This document shows, one piece after another, positions 8,043 through 16,557 of a DNA stretch of 64,000 nt. The number at the start of each line of letters is the position of its first letter. The stretch's first letter is position 1. Both the position numbers and the translations under genes were made by a program. Origin of the DNA: Igneacidithiobacillus sp041146875 (GTDB lineage Bacteria; Pseudomonadota; Gammaproteobacteria; Acidithiobacillales; Acidithiobacillaceae); contig NZ_JBFRXP010000006.1 of the NCBI RefSeq assembly GCF_041146875.1, positions 91,165 to 155,164 on the forward strand, in the 5' to 3' direction. The notes below the pieces were generated by a model. That model was not told the DNA's origin. It did no database searches and saw only the letters and a program-made list of their open reading frames with translations.

Positions 8043-8456
8043 TCAAAAAATGCTGTTGATGATATCGTCGCCAATCCCAAACCCAGCGCCCATCATCAGC
8101 GCCTGACCAAAACCAGAGTGTTCCAGGCTGCTTAAGAATCCCCCACCTTGTTGTTGCGGATAGCCTTGCTGGGGAGTCTGAGGATAACCGGGCTGCCACT
8201 GTCCACCTGGGTTCTGCATGGTCATCATGTCGTTCTGCATGGCTTGGTGCATGGCTTGCATGACCGCCATGACCTGCATCTGCTCCTGCTGGATGTTCAG
8301 GGCGAGTTGCTTGAGATCCAGAAGCCACTCCCGAGCGTCGGGGTTCTTGTCAGAACCTTGCTGCATCTTGGACGCCAACGCTTGAAGAGCCTGGGAAACT
8401 CCCTGAGCTTCGGTTTGGAGCTGCTGGTATTGCTGTTCCACGGTTGCTAGATCCAT
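8043..8456 (-). CDS. Gln/Met-rich hypothetical protein
   Basis: A 137-residue protein in three parts: an N-terminal helix rich in Gln (about 1-45), a Met/Gln-rich helix (about 55-85), and a Gly/Pro/Gln linker leading to a Gly-rich hydrophobic end (GFGQALMMGAGFGIGDDIIN). The layout suggests a coiled-coil oligomer with a flexible linker and a membrane- or partner-binding tail. Its upstream region is cut by the IS66 insertion whose target duplication starts at 8578, about 120 bases before the start codon, so its promoter may have been moved away from the iteron-like region at 11403. No known function. Confidence 0.55.
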   Translation of the reverse strand: MDLATVEQQYQQLQTEAQGVSQALQALASKMQQGSDKNPDAREWLLDLKQLALNIQQEQMQVMAVMQAMHQAMQNDMMTMQNPGGQWQPGYPQTPQQGYPQQQGGGFLSSLEHSGFGQALMMGAGFGIGDDIINSIF

Positions 8457-8577
8457 TGGTCATCTCCAGGTGGTTGATATAATTGGGAAAGATAGCGCAT
8501 CCATGGAGCCTTGGGGAGGCTGCGCCGGTGTGGATGTGGGGGTGTGGGGAGTGTTTTCGTCCCTCCTTCCTGACCCC

Positions 8578-8585
8578 CAGAAAAT
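8578..8585. repeat. Left 8-bp target-site duplication of the IS66-family element
   Basis: CAGAAAAT directly abuts the left inverted repeat and is repeated exactly at 11338-11345. Eight-base duplications are the norm for IS66-family insertions. Confidence 0.9.
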
Positions 8586-8625
8586 GTAAACGTTCAGCCA
8601 ACCCACCCTTGCGGGTTGGCGCCGA

Positions 8626-10260
8626 TCAGGCTAATGCGGTTTTTTTCCAGTTCCACGGCAGAAGTTCGTGGAGCCGCTTGTTGGGCCAAGTGGGGAGCTT
8701 TTCGAGCACGTCGCAGAGGTACGCGAAGGGCTCAATGCCGTTGAGTTTGCAGGTTTCGATGATGCTGTAGAAGGACGCGGCACGCTCGCCACCGGCATCA
8801 TTGCCAACAAATAAAAAATTCTTGCGCCCAATGGCCACGCCCCGCAGCGCCCGCTCCACCGGGTTATTGTCGATGCTGAGCTGACCTTCTTTGAGGTAGA
8901 GGGTGAGCGCCTTCCAGCGGTTCAGGGCATAACCGATGGCTTTGGCGATGCCACTTTTAGGCGCCACCTGCATCTGGGTTTCGCTGAGCCAGGTTCGGAA
9001 GGATTCCAGCAGCGGGCCGGCCCGTTGCTGGCGGGCTTCGGTTTTCTGATCCGGCGGGGAGGCTTTGATGTCCGCCTCGATCTCATAGAGTTTAGCGATC
9101 CAGACCAAGGCCTTCTGCGCTACGGGGCTCGGTCCCCGCTGCTCCACGTCATAGAAATGGCGCCGCACATGCGCCCAGCATCCGGCTTCGAGGATCTTTC
9201 CTTTGCGGTAGAGGGCATCATAGCCCCCATAGTCATCGGTCTGGAGGACGCCTTTCCAGTCGCCCAGGAAGTGTTGCGCGTGGATCCCCTTGCGGTCCGG
9301 GGCATAATCGAAGACCACGATGGGATGCGGGGCATCCGCCTGGCTGCGATACACCCAGAGATAGGCCTTGTCCGTCTTGCCGCTACCGGGATGGAGCACC
9401 GGTAAGGGGGTCTCGTCGGCGTGCAGGATGGTGCCCTCCAGCAAAGCCATTTTGCAGGCTTCGGCGAGCAGGCTGATCCAGTACTCCCCCTGACCCAGCC
9501 AGCTGCAGAGGGTGGCGCGGGAGATCGGGACACCCGCCCGCAGGTACTGGGTTTCCTGCCGATACAAAGTCAGGTGATCCACATGTTTCGCCGTCATCAC
9601 ATGGGCCACCAGGCGCGCCGTGGGCAAACCCTTGTCGATCACCTGTGCCGGCAATGCCGGGCTTGCAATCGTGCCACAGGGACGGCAGGCCAGTTTGGGG
9701 CGGATATGGCGAATCACCTGGAAGCGTCCGGGGATATAATCCAGCTTTTCGCTGATCTCTTCCCCGACGGTTTCCAGGAGGCCGCCGCACTGCCCGCAGG
9801 TGCAGGTCAGAGGATCGTGATGCACTTCCACCCGGGGCAAGGTGTCGGGCAGCTGCATGCGCCCGGGGTGGCGGCGGGGAGGACGGGCTGGGACGGTAAT
9901 CGGTGTCTCCTCGCCGGGGCGGGAAGCCGTCACCGCCGCACTGTCTTCCAGAACGGTTTCGAGGAGGCTTTCCATCGCCGCGATTTCGGTATCCAGCGCT
10001 TCTTCCCAGAGACTGATCTGGTCGGGAGAGAGTTTTTCCGAACGGCGACCGAATCGCCAGCGCTGCAGTTTGGCGATGGTGCTTTCCAGGCGGGCGATGG
10101 TTTCATCGCGCAGGGCGATAGCCTGTTCCTGTTGGGCGATATACCGGGCGCGTTCTGCCCATTCCGCTTCTTTTTCTTCCTGCTTCTGCAGCAGGCTCAG
10201 CACCAGATCGCGCAGCGCTTCTGGCTCTGTAGGAATGGGGGTGGAAGTCCTTGTATTCAT
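8626..10260 (-). CDS. tnpC: IS66-family transposase TnpC
   Basis: The large IS66 transposase, 544 residues, full length for the family. It has an N-terminal coiled coil with the leucine-zipper-like TnpC helix, a zinc-finger section with paired Cys (TCTCGQCGG near residue 153 and CRPCGT near 193), the DDE transposase core (HADETPLPVLHPG near 279, QTDDYGGYDAL near 337) and the C-terminal IS66 tail that contains NNPVERALRG and NDAGGERAASFYSIIETCKL. No frameshift is seen. It ends 40 bases inside the left inverted repeat of the element. Confidence 0.95.
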   Translation of the reverse strand: MNTRTSTPIPTEPEALRDLVLSLLQKQEEKEAEWAERARYIAQQEQAIALRDETIARLESTIAKLQRWRFGRRSEKLSPDQISLWEEALDTEIAAMESLLETVLEDSAAVTASRPGEETPITVPARPPRRHPGRMQLPDTLPRVEVHHDPLTCTCGQCGGLLETVGEEISEKLDYIPGRFQVIRHIRPKLACRPCGTIASPALPAQVIDKGLPTARLVAHVMTAKHVDHLTLYRQETQYLRAGVPISRATLCSWLGQGEYWISLLAEACKMALLEGTILHADETPLPVLHPGSGKTDKAYLWVYRSQADAPHPIVVFDYAPDRKGIHAQHFLGDWKGVLQTDDYGGYDALYRKGKILEAGCWAHVRRHFYDVEQRGPSPVAQKALVWIAKLYEIEADIKASPPDQKTEARQQRAGPLLESFRTWLSETQMQVAPKSGIAKAIGYALNRWKALTLYLKEGQLSIDNNPVERALRGVAIGRKNFLFVGNDAGGERAASFYSIIETCKLNGIEPFAYLCDVLEKLPTWPNKRLHELLPWNWKKTALA

Positions 10261-10551
10261 GGAAGAATGGTACCAAAAAATGGGTATTTATACAAGCAAT
10301 TTCCGTCACTTATAGCCTGGAGAGTCGGCGTGCTCAGCAGGCCTTTTCGCGCGTCGTTGCGCGATCGGCCTTGCGCTGCCGACCAGATAATAAGCCCCGG
10401 CCGTCCTGGTCACCGGCGTACCGTCACGCCCTCGTTGGGGCGCAGACGGTACACTCGTCTCCCAAATGACTTTTCGGCAACCATGCGGCACAGCACTCGC
10501 CTATACTCCCAGCTTCGCGGTCGCTCCGGCGGTTGCAGCTCGCCGCGTTGC

Positions 10552-10938
10552 CTACCGGGGACTACTCGCCCTCGCTTCGCTCTCCAGGCTCGCAGCGAAG
10601 GTAGGCAGGCATTTCTCCAGGGTCGGCAACGGGGTCCACGGCCGCCCCTCCACCAACATCGCCCACTGCGCCGCCGATAGCTCTACGGCACCCGAATCGG
10701 CTTTGGGCCAATGCAACCGACCCTGATCCAGGCGGCGGTAGATAAGCCAGAAACCCAGACCGTCCCAGAGTAACAGTTTCAGTCGATCGCCGCGGCGGTT
10801 GCGAAAGACGAAGGCGTGGCCGCAAAAGGGATCCGCTGCCAGTACCCCCTGGACCTTGGCCGCCAGACCATCAAAACCCAGACGCATGTCCACGGGTGCT
10901 GCCGCCAGCCAGATGCGACTGCCCGGACTCAACCACAT
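10552..10938 (-). CDS. tnpB: IS66 accessory protein TnpB
   Basis: A 128-residue IS66 Orf2 (TnpB) protein, recognised from AAPVDMRLGFDGLAAKVQG and the FRNRRGDRLKLLLWDGLGFW segment. It is required with TnpA and TnpC for transposition in studied IS66 members, though its chemistry is unknown. It overlaps the end of tnpA by ten bases. Its C-terminus (LESEARASSPR) is somewhat longer than in usual 115-residue relatives and runs into the unusual 290-base spacer ahead of tnpC, so the junction may have been altered. Confidence 0.92.
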   Translation of the reverse strand: MWLSPGSRIWLAAAPVDMRLGFDGLAAKVQGVLAADPFCGHAFVFRNRRGDRLKLLLWDGLGFWLIYRRLDQGRLHWPKADSGAVELSAAQWAMLVEGRPWTPLPTLEKCLPTFAASLESEARASSPR

Positions 10939-11264
10939 GGGCTTTCGAGGACGCGCACCAAGGTGCGCAACCAGCCGGTATCCATCGGCGCCGTCAGCTT
11001 CAGGCTGCGGCCCGACAACAGCATAATCTCTACCGGCAAAACAGACGGCCGGACCGGTGCCAGAGTGACCGGCAAAAACCCTTCGGTTCCATGGACCATC
11101 GGCCGCGGTTCTACCGCATCAGCAAATCGCTTGCGCCAGTAATGCAGGGTGGCTACGGCGATCCCTTCCTGCGCACAGTAATTCTTGGCGGAAAGGCCGC
11201 TCGCCTGAAATCCGTCTACTTGTTGCCGCCAATAAGCGGTCTTCTCGTCCTTCGTCATAGCCAT
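10929..11264 (-). CDS. tnpA: IS66 accessory protein TnpA
   Basis: A 111-residue IS66 Orf1 (TnpA) protein with an N-terminal helix-turn-helix (WRQQVDGFQASGLSAKNYCA then GIAVATLHYWRKRF). It probably binds the element ends or regulates transposase expression. It is the first gene of the tnpABC operon and starts about 70 bases inside the right inverted repeat. It overlaps tnpB at its end, as is common for translationally coupled IS66 genes. Confidence 0.9.
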   Translation of the reverse strand: MAMTKDEKTAYWRQQVDGFQASGLSAKNYCAQEGIAVATLHYWRKRFADAVEPRPMVHGTEGFLPVTLAPVRPSVLPVEIMLLSGRSLKLTAPMDTGWLRTLVRVLESPCG

Positions 11265-11337
11265 CCCTCCTCGCTGAACGCGGATCAGGATCGGTCAAGT
11301 CAGAAAATTTGGGAAGGTGGGTTGGCTAAACGGTTAC

Positions 11338-11345
11338 CAGAAAAT
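11338..11345. repeat. Right 8-bp target-site duplication of the IS66-family element
   Basis: CAGAAAAT adjoins the right inverted repeat and matches 8578-8585 exactly. Confidence 0.9.
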
Positions 11346-11622
11346 GACGGTTTTTCAAAAACGTCACCTCAACGTCATTTGTAACTTACTGATATATAAT
11401 ATAAATGACGAAATGACGGAAATGACGCCAAAAGATAAGAGTAAGGCGTTTTTTTCATGATTACACTGATACCCCCTTCGGAGTTGCACTGCGTTCGTGT
11501 TTCTATCTGCCAGTATCCCTTTTTCGGGCGTCATTTCGTCATTTCGTCATTTCCTTTGAATCTATTGGTTTTTTTAGGTGACGCGGAGATGACGCTTCCG
11601 TCATAACGTCATTTCTTACCCC
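11344..11622. repeat. Iteron-like array of TGACG/CGTCA motifs in the primase-downstream intergenic region
   Basis: At least eleven copies of TGACG or its complement occur in about 280 bases. Three direct AAATGACG units at 11403-11427 face three inverted CGTCATTT units at 11529-11552, making a large inverted repeat about 100 bases apart; single copies lie at both sides (for example 11371, 11382, 11578, 11590, 11599 and 11607). An AT-rich stretch (TGATATATAATATAAAT) sits beside the first cluster. The region is non-coding and adjoins the primase-helicase gene. Iterons beside an AT-rich tract are typical of replication origins or of multi-site regulator binding; either is inference here. Confidence 0.65.
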
Positions 11623-11682
11623 GTGATGGCGAATGCGTAGAAGGTCCAAAACCCCCTACCACGCACCCCCACCCCCCCCTAC

Positions 11683-14600
11683 TTACCCTCCCGCCGTCCG
11701 CTTTCGGCCTTTTCCAAAAGGCACCACCGTATCGTCGTCTAGCAAAGGATCAAACTGGTCCTGTTTTTGCCAATCCTCGTTAGTCTCTCCCTTCGGCTCG
11801 CCCTCGGCTACATCACCTAGCATCCAGGACCGGACCCTAAAACACCGAACGGAACCGAAGATGGTTATGGTGGCTGTTTCTGCAGTGCTCTTTTCGAGGA
11901 TGCCTTTATCGGCCAGGTATTTGGTGAAGGCACGCTGGTCTACCCGTTGGCAAAATTCCCGCCGAAAGACCTCCGTGGGGATCCGGAACCAGCCTTCTGG
12001 ACCGTCTTCCTTTCCCTTGTCGTAGAACTTGAAATCTCCCCACATTTCCCCGCTGAGCCGTTGCTCGGCTAGTTTGCCATAGCCGGGAAATGTGAACTTA
12101 AGTTGTCCTTGGGCCAAGAGCTTTCGTTTCAGCTCCAGCTCTGCCCGGAGAAGGTCGGACGATTCGTCTCCGCCCCGATTTTCCCGCCAGAGCTGAAAGA
12201 GTTCCGCGCAGGCTGAGCGAATGCTCCCACCAGGTAGCAGCAGCACTCCCAAATCAATGGCTAGTTCTCCAGCAAAAGCCAGAGCCCCGAAGTTGTAAGC
12301 TGCTCGTCGGACCTGACCATCCACCTCCGCCTCTCCCAGCTCCGCTGTGGCCCAGTTTTGCTGAAAGCTTTGGTATTCGTCCATCAGATTCCGCTCCTCC
12401 GGCAGTTGTAAAAACCGCTCCAAGAAGACCCGCCCCGCCCAACCATGATGCATCCTCACCCCAGCATTGATCCGGTCAATGAGCTCCTTGGAACTACCCA
12501 TACCGTTTAATGCCTGAACCACCCCTGTAGACCGTCCATTGGTCACGTCCACGTCCAGGAAGCGAAGCTCTTGCCCGGCCATCACTTTGTCACCAGCCCA
12601 CTCCATCAAGTCCGCTAAGAGCACCTCACCGCTGGCCAAAAATGCAAGCCGAAACTGGGCCACCGGACGCTGGCTAGCATCTTGCCGGAGCCGGACCTTG
12701 CCTTGCTTATTGCCTAAGAGATAGACAGCCGCGCCAATGTCCTGACCCGCTTGCCCCAACTCATCCAATACCAGAAGGCTGTCATTCCGCCCCTCGGCCA
12801 TGGATTCCAGGGCATTACTGGTGGCCCGCCAACTCTGGACAAAGATCCCAGGGTCCCCCCAGACAGAAGCCGCCAGGCGCAGAGCGGTCGTTTTGCCTGA
12901 GCTTGAAGAGCCCCTGAGGTACACGCCAATGTTGTCTTCCAGCAAGCGTAGCGGTGTGAGCAGAGGACCGCAAAAGGCCACAGCAAGCGCCAACAAGAAA
13001 TTGCTGTTTCCCTGACAGGTCTCGAATACCAGCCGCTGCCACTCGGCCAATTCCCCACCTGTGGCAAAGGGGTCGGGCTGAAAGGTTCCGGCAAAGCCAA
13101 TGGACTCCTCCCCATCAGGCGTGCCGATGGTCACAGCGGGAAGGACGTATTGCTGTCCTATCCAGCCGATACGCTCTGAGACGCGCCGGAGTGTTTGCAC
13201 AGAGTACCGCTCCAGATAATTGGTGATGGTGCCTTTGTCCCCTTTCTCATAAAAACTTGCACCTGCCTCTGCCAGTGTTTTGCGGAAGTCTTCGCGTCCA
13301 TACAAGGCTCCTTTAGACAAAAACAGGTTTTTCCACTCTCCTGTGGGGGTTTGTAAGGTGAGCGTTAACCCCCACGCGCCATTGCCCATCTGCTCCCAGC
13401 GGTCCCGTACATAAATGGGCGAGCACATCGGATGGTATATGACGCCGTCCTTTCTATCCTCTATAAACCATATCCTGTCTGCGTAAGCCTGAAATGGATA
13501 AAAGTTCTCCGGCCAATTAATCCCGTCGGGGAAGTAAGACTCAGCATCAACCCCAACGTCCACCTCTGTGATCCACCCCAGCTGGTCCCGGACCAAAGCG
13601 TAAGCGCCCTCAGACAGCTCCTTCAGCGGGATGCAAGCATCGTCTCCGTACCGGTACGAAAACCACGGATCAGACTTCTTCACGTACCAGGACCCAGGGG
13701 TGTTCTCATCGGTAAAGAAAAGTTGCACCACCGTCTTTCCCATTTTTAGCCGGTTGCTCACCAGTTCCCTGCCGGTCTTCAGCTCACCCGCAGGGGGTGC
13801 CCAATACTCCTGGTCCTGGATCTTCTTGTTGGCCCGAATCCGCATCTTCTCTGTTTCATAACCATTTTTCTTCGCCCAGTCGTCACGAATCCCTTTCTTT
13901 TTCGCGCTAACGGACTGAGGATCCAAACTCCGCAGGTCTGGTAGATCAACAGCAGGACGTGCATGCGGTACCAAACGTACCCGATCACTGCCGCTGATGC
14001 TGGTGCGTATCGCCTTATCAACAATCGGATTAGCCGTATAGTGAAGTTGTACCGCGCTCTTGATGACTGACAGGTCAATACCTGTTACCGGCAAAGGAAC
14101 AATGCCAGCGCGCTCCCGAAGGGAGTAGAATCCCGTATCGTAACAAAATCCCTCCAGATACGCGGACAATAGCACGCCCTGAACGGGTTGCTGAAGCAAA
14201 AACCACAAGTGCACCCGCACCCCCGACCGGTAAGGGGTTCCGTCAGGATTCAGAATACCCGCAGAGTTGCTGACCTGCGCCACATAGCTGACATCATGAA
14301 AGCATGCGGGTAGCTTTTCCTGGATCAGCCAGTCAAACGCTTCGGAACTCTGGGGATTCATGCCTTCTGGGGGTTCAACGCCATCAATGTCCAGCATCAC
14401 CCAGCGCGTACCTTCAGCGGGTTCCGCGAAATTATCCAGTGTTCGCGCTACCTTTTTACCATCACCTCCACCTTTGTAAACCCCCCGGATAACAGCTCTT
14501 CTGGGCTGGATCGCCAGAACCGAAAGGAGCGCAAAAAGATCGTCAATGATCTCTATGGTGTTGCATGGCGGAGCAACAACGTCAAAGGTTTTCACCATAT

Positions 14601-14700
14601 CATACGGTTTTGCGGCAATCTTTCCCTCATCATTAAGGGTGAAGGTCTTGCAGAGTTTGTTGCGTGAAGCAGTTTCCAGGACGGTTAGTTTCAGGCTCAT
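11683..14700 (-). CDS. Primase-helicase with DUF927-type ATPase domain
   Basis: A 1005-residue replication protein of an integrative element or plasmid. The N-terminal 300 residues resemble archaeo-eukaryotic-type primase-polymerase domains: an acidic LDIDG motif near residue 103 and a SGVRVHLWFLL strand near 178. The middle and C-terminal part is a DUF927 helicase-like ATPase, with Walker A GSSSSGKT near residue 597 and Walker B SLLVLDELGQ near 643. It would prime and unwind element DNA. The start at 14700 fits the first Met after an upstream AT-rich region. It lies between the iteron-like array downstream and the AlpA-like gene upstream, which suggests the element can replicate on its own at some stage. 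Confidence 0.82.
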   Translation of the reverse strand: MSLKLTVLETASRNKLCKTFTLNDEGKIAAKPYDMVKTFDVVAPPCNTIEIIDDLFALLSVLAIQPRRAVIRGVYKGGGDGKKVARTLDNFAEPAEGTRWVMLDIDGVEPPEGMNPQSSEAFDWLIQEKLPACFHDVSYVAQVSNSAGILNPDGTPYRSGVRVHLWFLLQQPVQGVLLSAYLEGFCYDTGFYSLRERAGIVPLPVTGIDLSVIKSAVQLHYTANPIVDKAIRTSISGSDRVRLVPHARPAVDLPDLRSLDPQSVSAKKKGIRDDWAKKNGYETEKMRIRANKKIQDQEYWAPPAGELKTGRELVSNRLKMGKTVVQLFFTDENTPGSWYVKKSDPWFSYRYGDDACIPLKELSEGAYALVRDQLGWITEVDVGVDAESYFPDGINWPENFYPFQAYADRIWFIEDRKDGVIYHPMCSPIYVRDRWEQMGNGAWGLTLTLQTPTGEWKNLFLSKGALYGREDFRKTLAEAGASFYEKGDKGTITNYLERYSVQTLRRVSERIGWIGQQYVLPAVTIGTPDGEESIGFAGTFQPDPFATGGELAEWQRLVFETCQGNSNFLLALAVAFCGPLLTPLRLLEDNIGVYLRGSSSSGKTTALRLAASVWGDPGIFVQSWRATSNALESMAEGRNDSLLVLDELGQAGQDIGAAVYLLGNKQGKVRLRQDASQRPVAQFRLAFLASGEVLLADLMEWAGDKVMAGQELRFLDVDVTNGRSTGVVQALNGMGSSKELIDRINAGVRMHHGWAGRVFLERFLQLPEERNLMDEYQSFQQNWATAELGEAEVDGQVRRAAYNFGALAFAGELAIDLGVLLLPGGSIRSACAELFQLWRENRGGDESSDLLRAELELKRKLLAQGQLKFTFPGYGKLAEQRLSGEMWGDFKFYDKGKEDGPEGWFRIPTEVFRREFCQRVDQRAFTKYLADKGILEKSTAETATITIFGSVRCFRVRSWMLGDVAEGEPKGETNEDWQKQDQFDPLLDDDTVVPFGKGRKRTAGG

Positions 14701-14943
14701 TCTGTATCTCCGTTGCGCATATCAAAAAAACATTCAGTCTCGTACATCATTGTTAAAAATTGAATATATGCTTCGTTCATTACCGTTATGTCCTCGTTGG
14801 TTACATTCAAATAAGCTCAGCTTGCCTGGTGGATTGTGCCAAGCCTGGCCAAGATACAATCACAATAGATCCATAAAATAAATCATTATCCATGGAGATC
14901 TGTACCAATTTTAGGTGAATGCTGCATTCGCTATTTTCTGCGG

Positions 14944-15153
14944 CTATTTACCACCAGACGTTGCAGCGCTTATCTCTGAAGTAGAAGAAAATCTGTGATG
15001 CTTGATGAATCTTTCAATGTCGTCTTTATCGTAGCGAACACGCCTCCCGATCTTGATGAACGGCACCCTTCCGTACAGGCTGCGGTCTTTTTCCAACCAG
15101 CTCTGGGAAATCCCCAGCATTACTGCTGCTTCCGATGTTGTTAGCAAACCCAT
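14944..15153 (-). CDS. AlpA/excisionase-type HTH protein
   Basis: A 69-residue winged-helix protein of the AlpA/MerR-like excisionase group (MGLLTTSEAAVMLGISQSWL, then GRVPFIKIGRRVRYDKDDIE). Such proteins regulate integrase or replication genes and can act as excisionases on P4-like elements. I place the start at 15153, where GGAG precedes the ATG, rather than at an upstream Met at 15201 that would add an unrelated tail. It lies just upstream of the primase-helicase on the same strand, 243 bases away, and is the likely switch protein of the element. Confidence 0.85.
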   Translation of the reverse strand: MGLLTTSEAAVMLGISQSWLEKDRSLYGRVPFIKIGRRVRYDKDDIERFIKHHRFSSTSEISAATSGGK

Positions 15154-15813
15154 TTCATGATCTCCATATCCATTGGCCCTTGCGGGCGCTGTGGTCAGCA
15201 CCGTGCTGATCGTGTGCCATAATACAAAGAGCTAACTATATGAAAAGGTTATATATATTATGCAATGCGCGCTTTCCGTGACGGAAAGAGCTATAAGGGG
15301 AAATGCTGTATAATCAATAAGATGCAAGATAATCCGCAACCTATTAGGAATGGTCTTAAAGTAGATATTGTATATACAGATGAAGGGAGGGGGTGCTGGG
15401 GAGGGTTTTGCTGCAGAGGTTCCTGATCTGCTACCTGTACGCCACAGGATTGGCTGCTTTGAAGTGGTTGTTTGGTGGAAGCGTTGGGACAGACACACGC
15501 CTGGTCCGCCACTATGCTCTTGCTGAGTTCCCCTTAGCTCTATGCCGCAACTCTCCCTTACGGGATGGCTTTTTCAAGTGCAAAAAAGGGTTCCTGTCAC
15601 ACATACCACGGCCAGGTCAGCCGTGCCTTGGCAGAGTGGTTTTGCAGCAGACTTTGGCTTTCTGGGCTGAGGGGATGGAGAGGGTTCCAGACCGCAGGTA
15701 AGACTGTATATTTATACAGCAAAAGTGCGAAAGGCGCCCCCCGTTCACCCTGGGGAGATCAGTGCCCTCGTTTACCGCCAGGAATGGGCTTCGTCCCCGC
15801 CGTCATCGCCAGA
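15154..15813. other. 660-base region without a convincing gene
   Basis: Short open frames exist on both strands but none has a known fold, good codon use and a ribosome-binding site together. Notable content: a TGTATATACA palindrome at about 15368-15377 and an SOS-box-like palindrome at 15704-15719. Just past the 3' end of the 247-residue gene, a second minus-strand frame over about 15,760-15,840 reads like protein (EEGLIDLAMTAGTKPIPGGK), so the gene's end may have shifted frame. Confidence 0.5.
15704..15719. promoter_or_regulatory. LexA (SOS) box-like palindrome
   Basis: CTGTATATTTATACAG matches the gammaproteobacterial LexA consensus CTG-N10-CAG with an AT-only centre and near-perfect symmetry. 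No recognisable gene starts directly downstream on either strand; the nearest minus-strand start to the left is the AlpA-like gene at 15153. If functional it would tie part of the element to the DNA-damage response. Confidence 0.5.
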
Positions 15814-16557
15814 TCAATCAGGCCTTCTTCCAGACCGGCGCTCCGATTCACGCTTTAGTACCTGTAGGATGTGGCGGGCATCGGTGCTGGTGTAGGGATG
15901 GATAGGTTGGCTAAATTGTCTGAGCCATCTAGGGTCGTTCCACATTTCTTGAATTTCCTCCTCAATGGCACCCAAGTCCGGGTGGGGAGAATCGTCCGTC
16001 AGGTTCGAAAAGTGCGTGTCATACACTTTCAAGAGCATTCTTAACAGTGGGGCGGTGTAACCCACGTCCGCAGGGTCCAGCACTCGTTGCCGGGTATCCA
16101 GATAGCTGGGTATCTCCCAACCCTGAGTCCGGGCATACGCCTGAAGAACCTCATACCGGTAATGGTTTGGTCTGGTGGGTAGAGGCCGTATGAGCTCAGC
16201 ATCTCTGGCATCCATAAGCGCCGAGTACCTGGTTATCACCGTTCTCTCCCGATGGTCCGGAAAGGTTACCGGCTGCCATGCAGATCTCGTGAGATCCACG
16301 AACTCATTGTGATCACCAACGTTTCCTTCTTCGCTTTCGTAGATCACATCGGCAAAATCTGCTGCGGAATCATAGAGAAACCGATACTCAGAGGGAAGAG
16401 CGCCAGGATACGGTGGGGCAGCGACGATCTGCAGACGATTAGGATCTAACTCAGACAGGTAACAGGCGAATTCCCATAAGGTGAGCAGGATAGGAGGTAT
16501 CCATGTGTTATCCCGAGCCAACTGATAAACGCTCAATACATCATCCGCATCAGTCAT
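15814..16557 (-). CDS. Hypothetical protein coupled to the integrase
   Basis: A 247-residue soluble protein that I do not recognise. It is rich in Asp, Arg, Tyr and Trp, has no signal or membrane segment, and no catalytic motif that I can name. Its ATG overlaps the integrase stop (ATGA at 16554-16557), so it is translated together with the integrase and probably belongs to the integration module, perhaps as an accessory or an immunity or regulatory factor. The C-terminal end (RESERRSGRRPD) is highly charged, and a different frame continues with plausible protein sequence, so an end-of-gene frameshift is possible. Confidence 0.65.
   Translation of the reverse strand: MTDADDVLSVYQLARDNTWIPPILLTLWEFACYLSELDPNRLQIVAAPPYPGALPSEYRFLYDSAADFADVIYESEEGNVGDHNEFVDLTRSAWQPVTFPDHRERTVITRYSALMDARDAELIRPLPTRPNHYRYEVLQAYARTQGWEIPSYLDTRQRVLDPADVGYTAPLLRMLLKVYDTHFSNLTDDSPHPDLGAIEEEIQEMWNDPRWLRQFSQPIHPYTSTDARHILQVLKRESERRSGRRPD

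Larger units (their letters stand above)
8586..11337 (-). mobile_element. IS66-family insertion sequence, complete
   Basis: A 2752-base element with the three-gene layout of IS66 (tnpA, tnpB, tnpC, all on the minus strand). The ends are inverted repeats: GTAAACGTTCAGCCAACCCA at the left and, on the other strand, GTAACCGTTTAGCCAACCCA at the right, differing at two of these 20 positions. Flanking CAGAAAAT duplications are exact, so the insertion looks recent. It splits the upstream region of the 137-residue gene from the CGTCATTT array. About 290 bases between tnpB and tnpC hold no clear gene, which is more spacing than usual for this family. Confidence 0.93.

Noticed and set aside
9421..10680. 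A 419-codon plus-strand frame across the IS66 transposase
   Set aside because: It is antisense to tnpC and crosses the non-coding spacer; high-GC antisense frames are often open.
11344..11622. A CRISPR array
   Set aside because: The repeats are only 5-9 bases, partly without spacers and inverted in two clusters, unlike CRISPR repeats.
15393..15701. A possible 102-residue plus-strand gene in the element's gap
   Set aside because: There is no ribosome-binding site or domain, and composition is not protein-like; left as non-coding.
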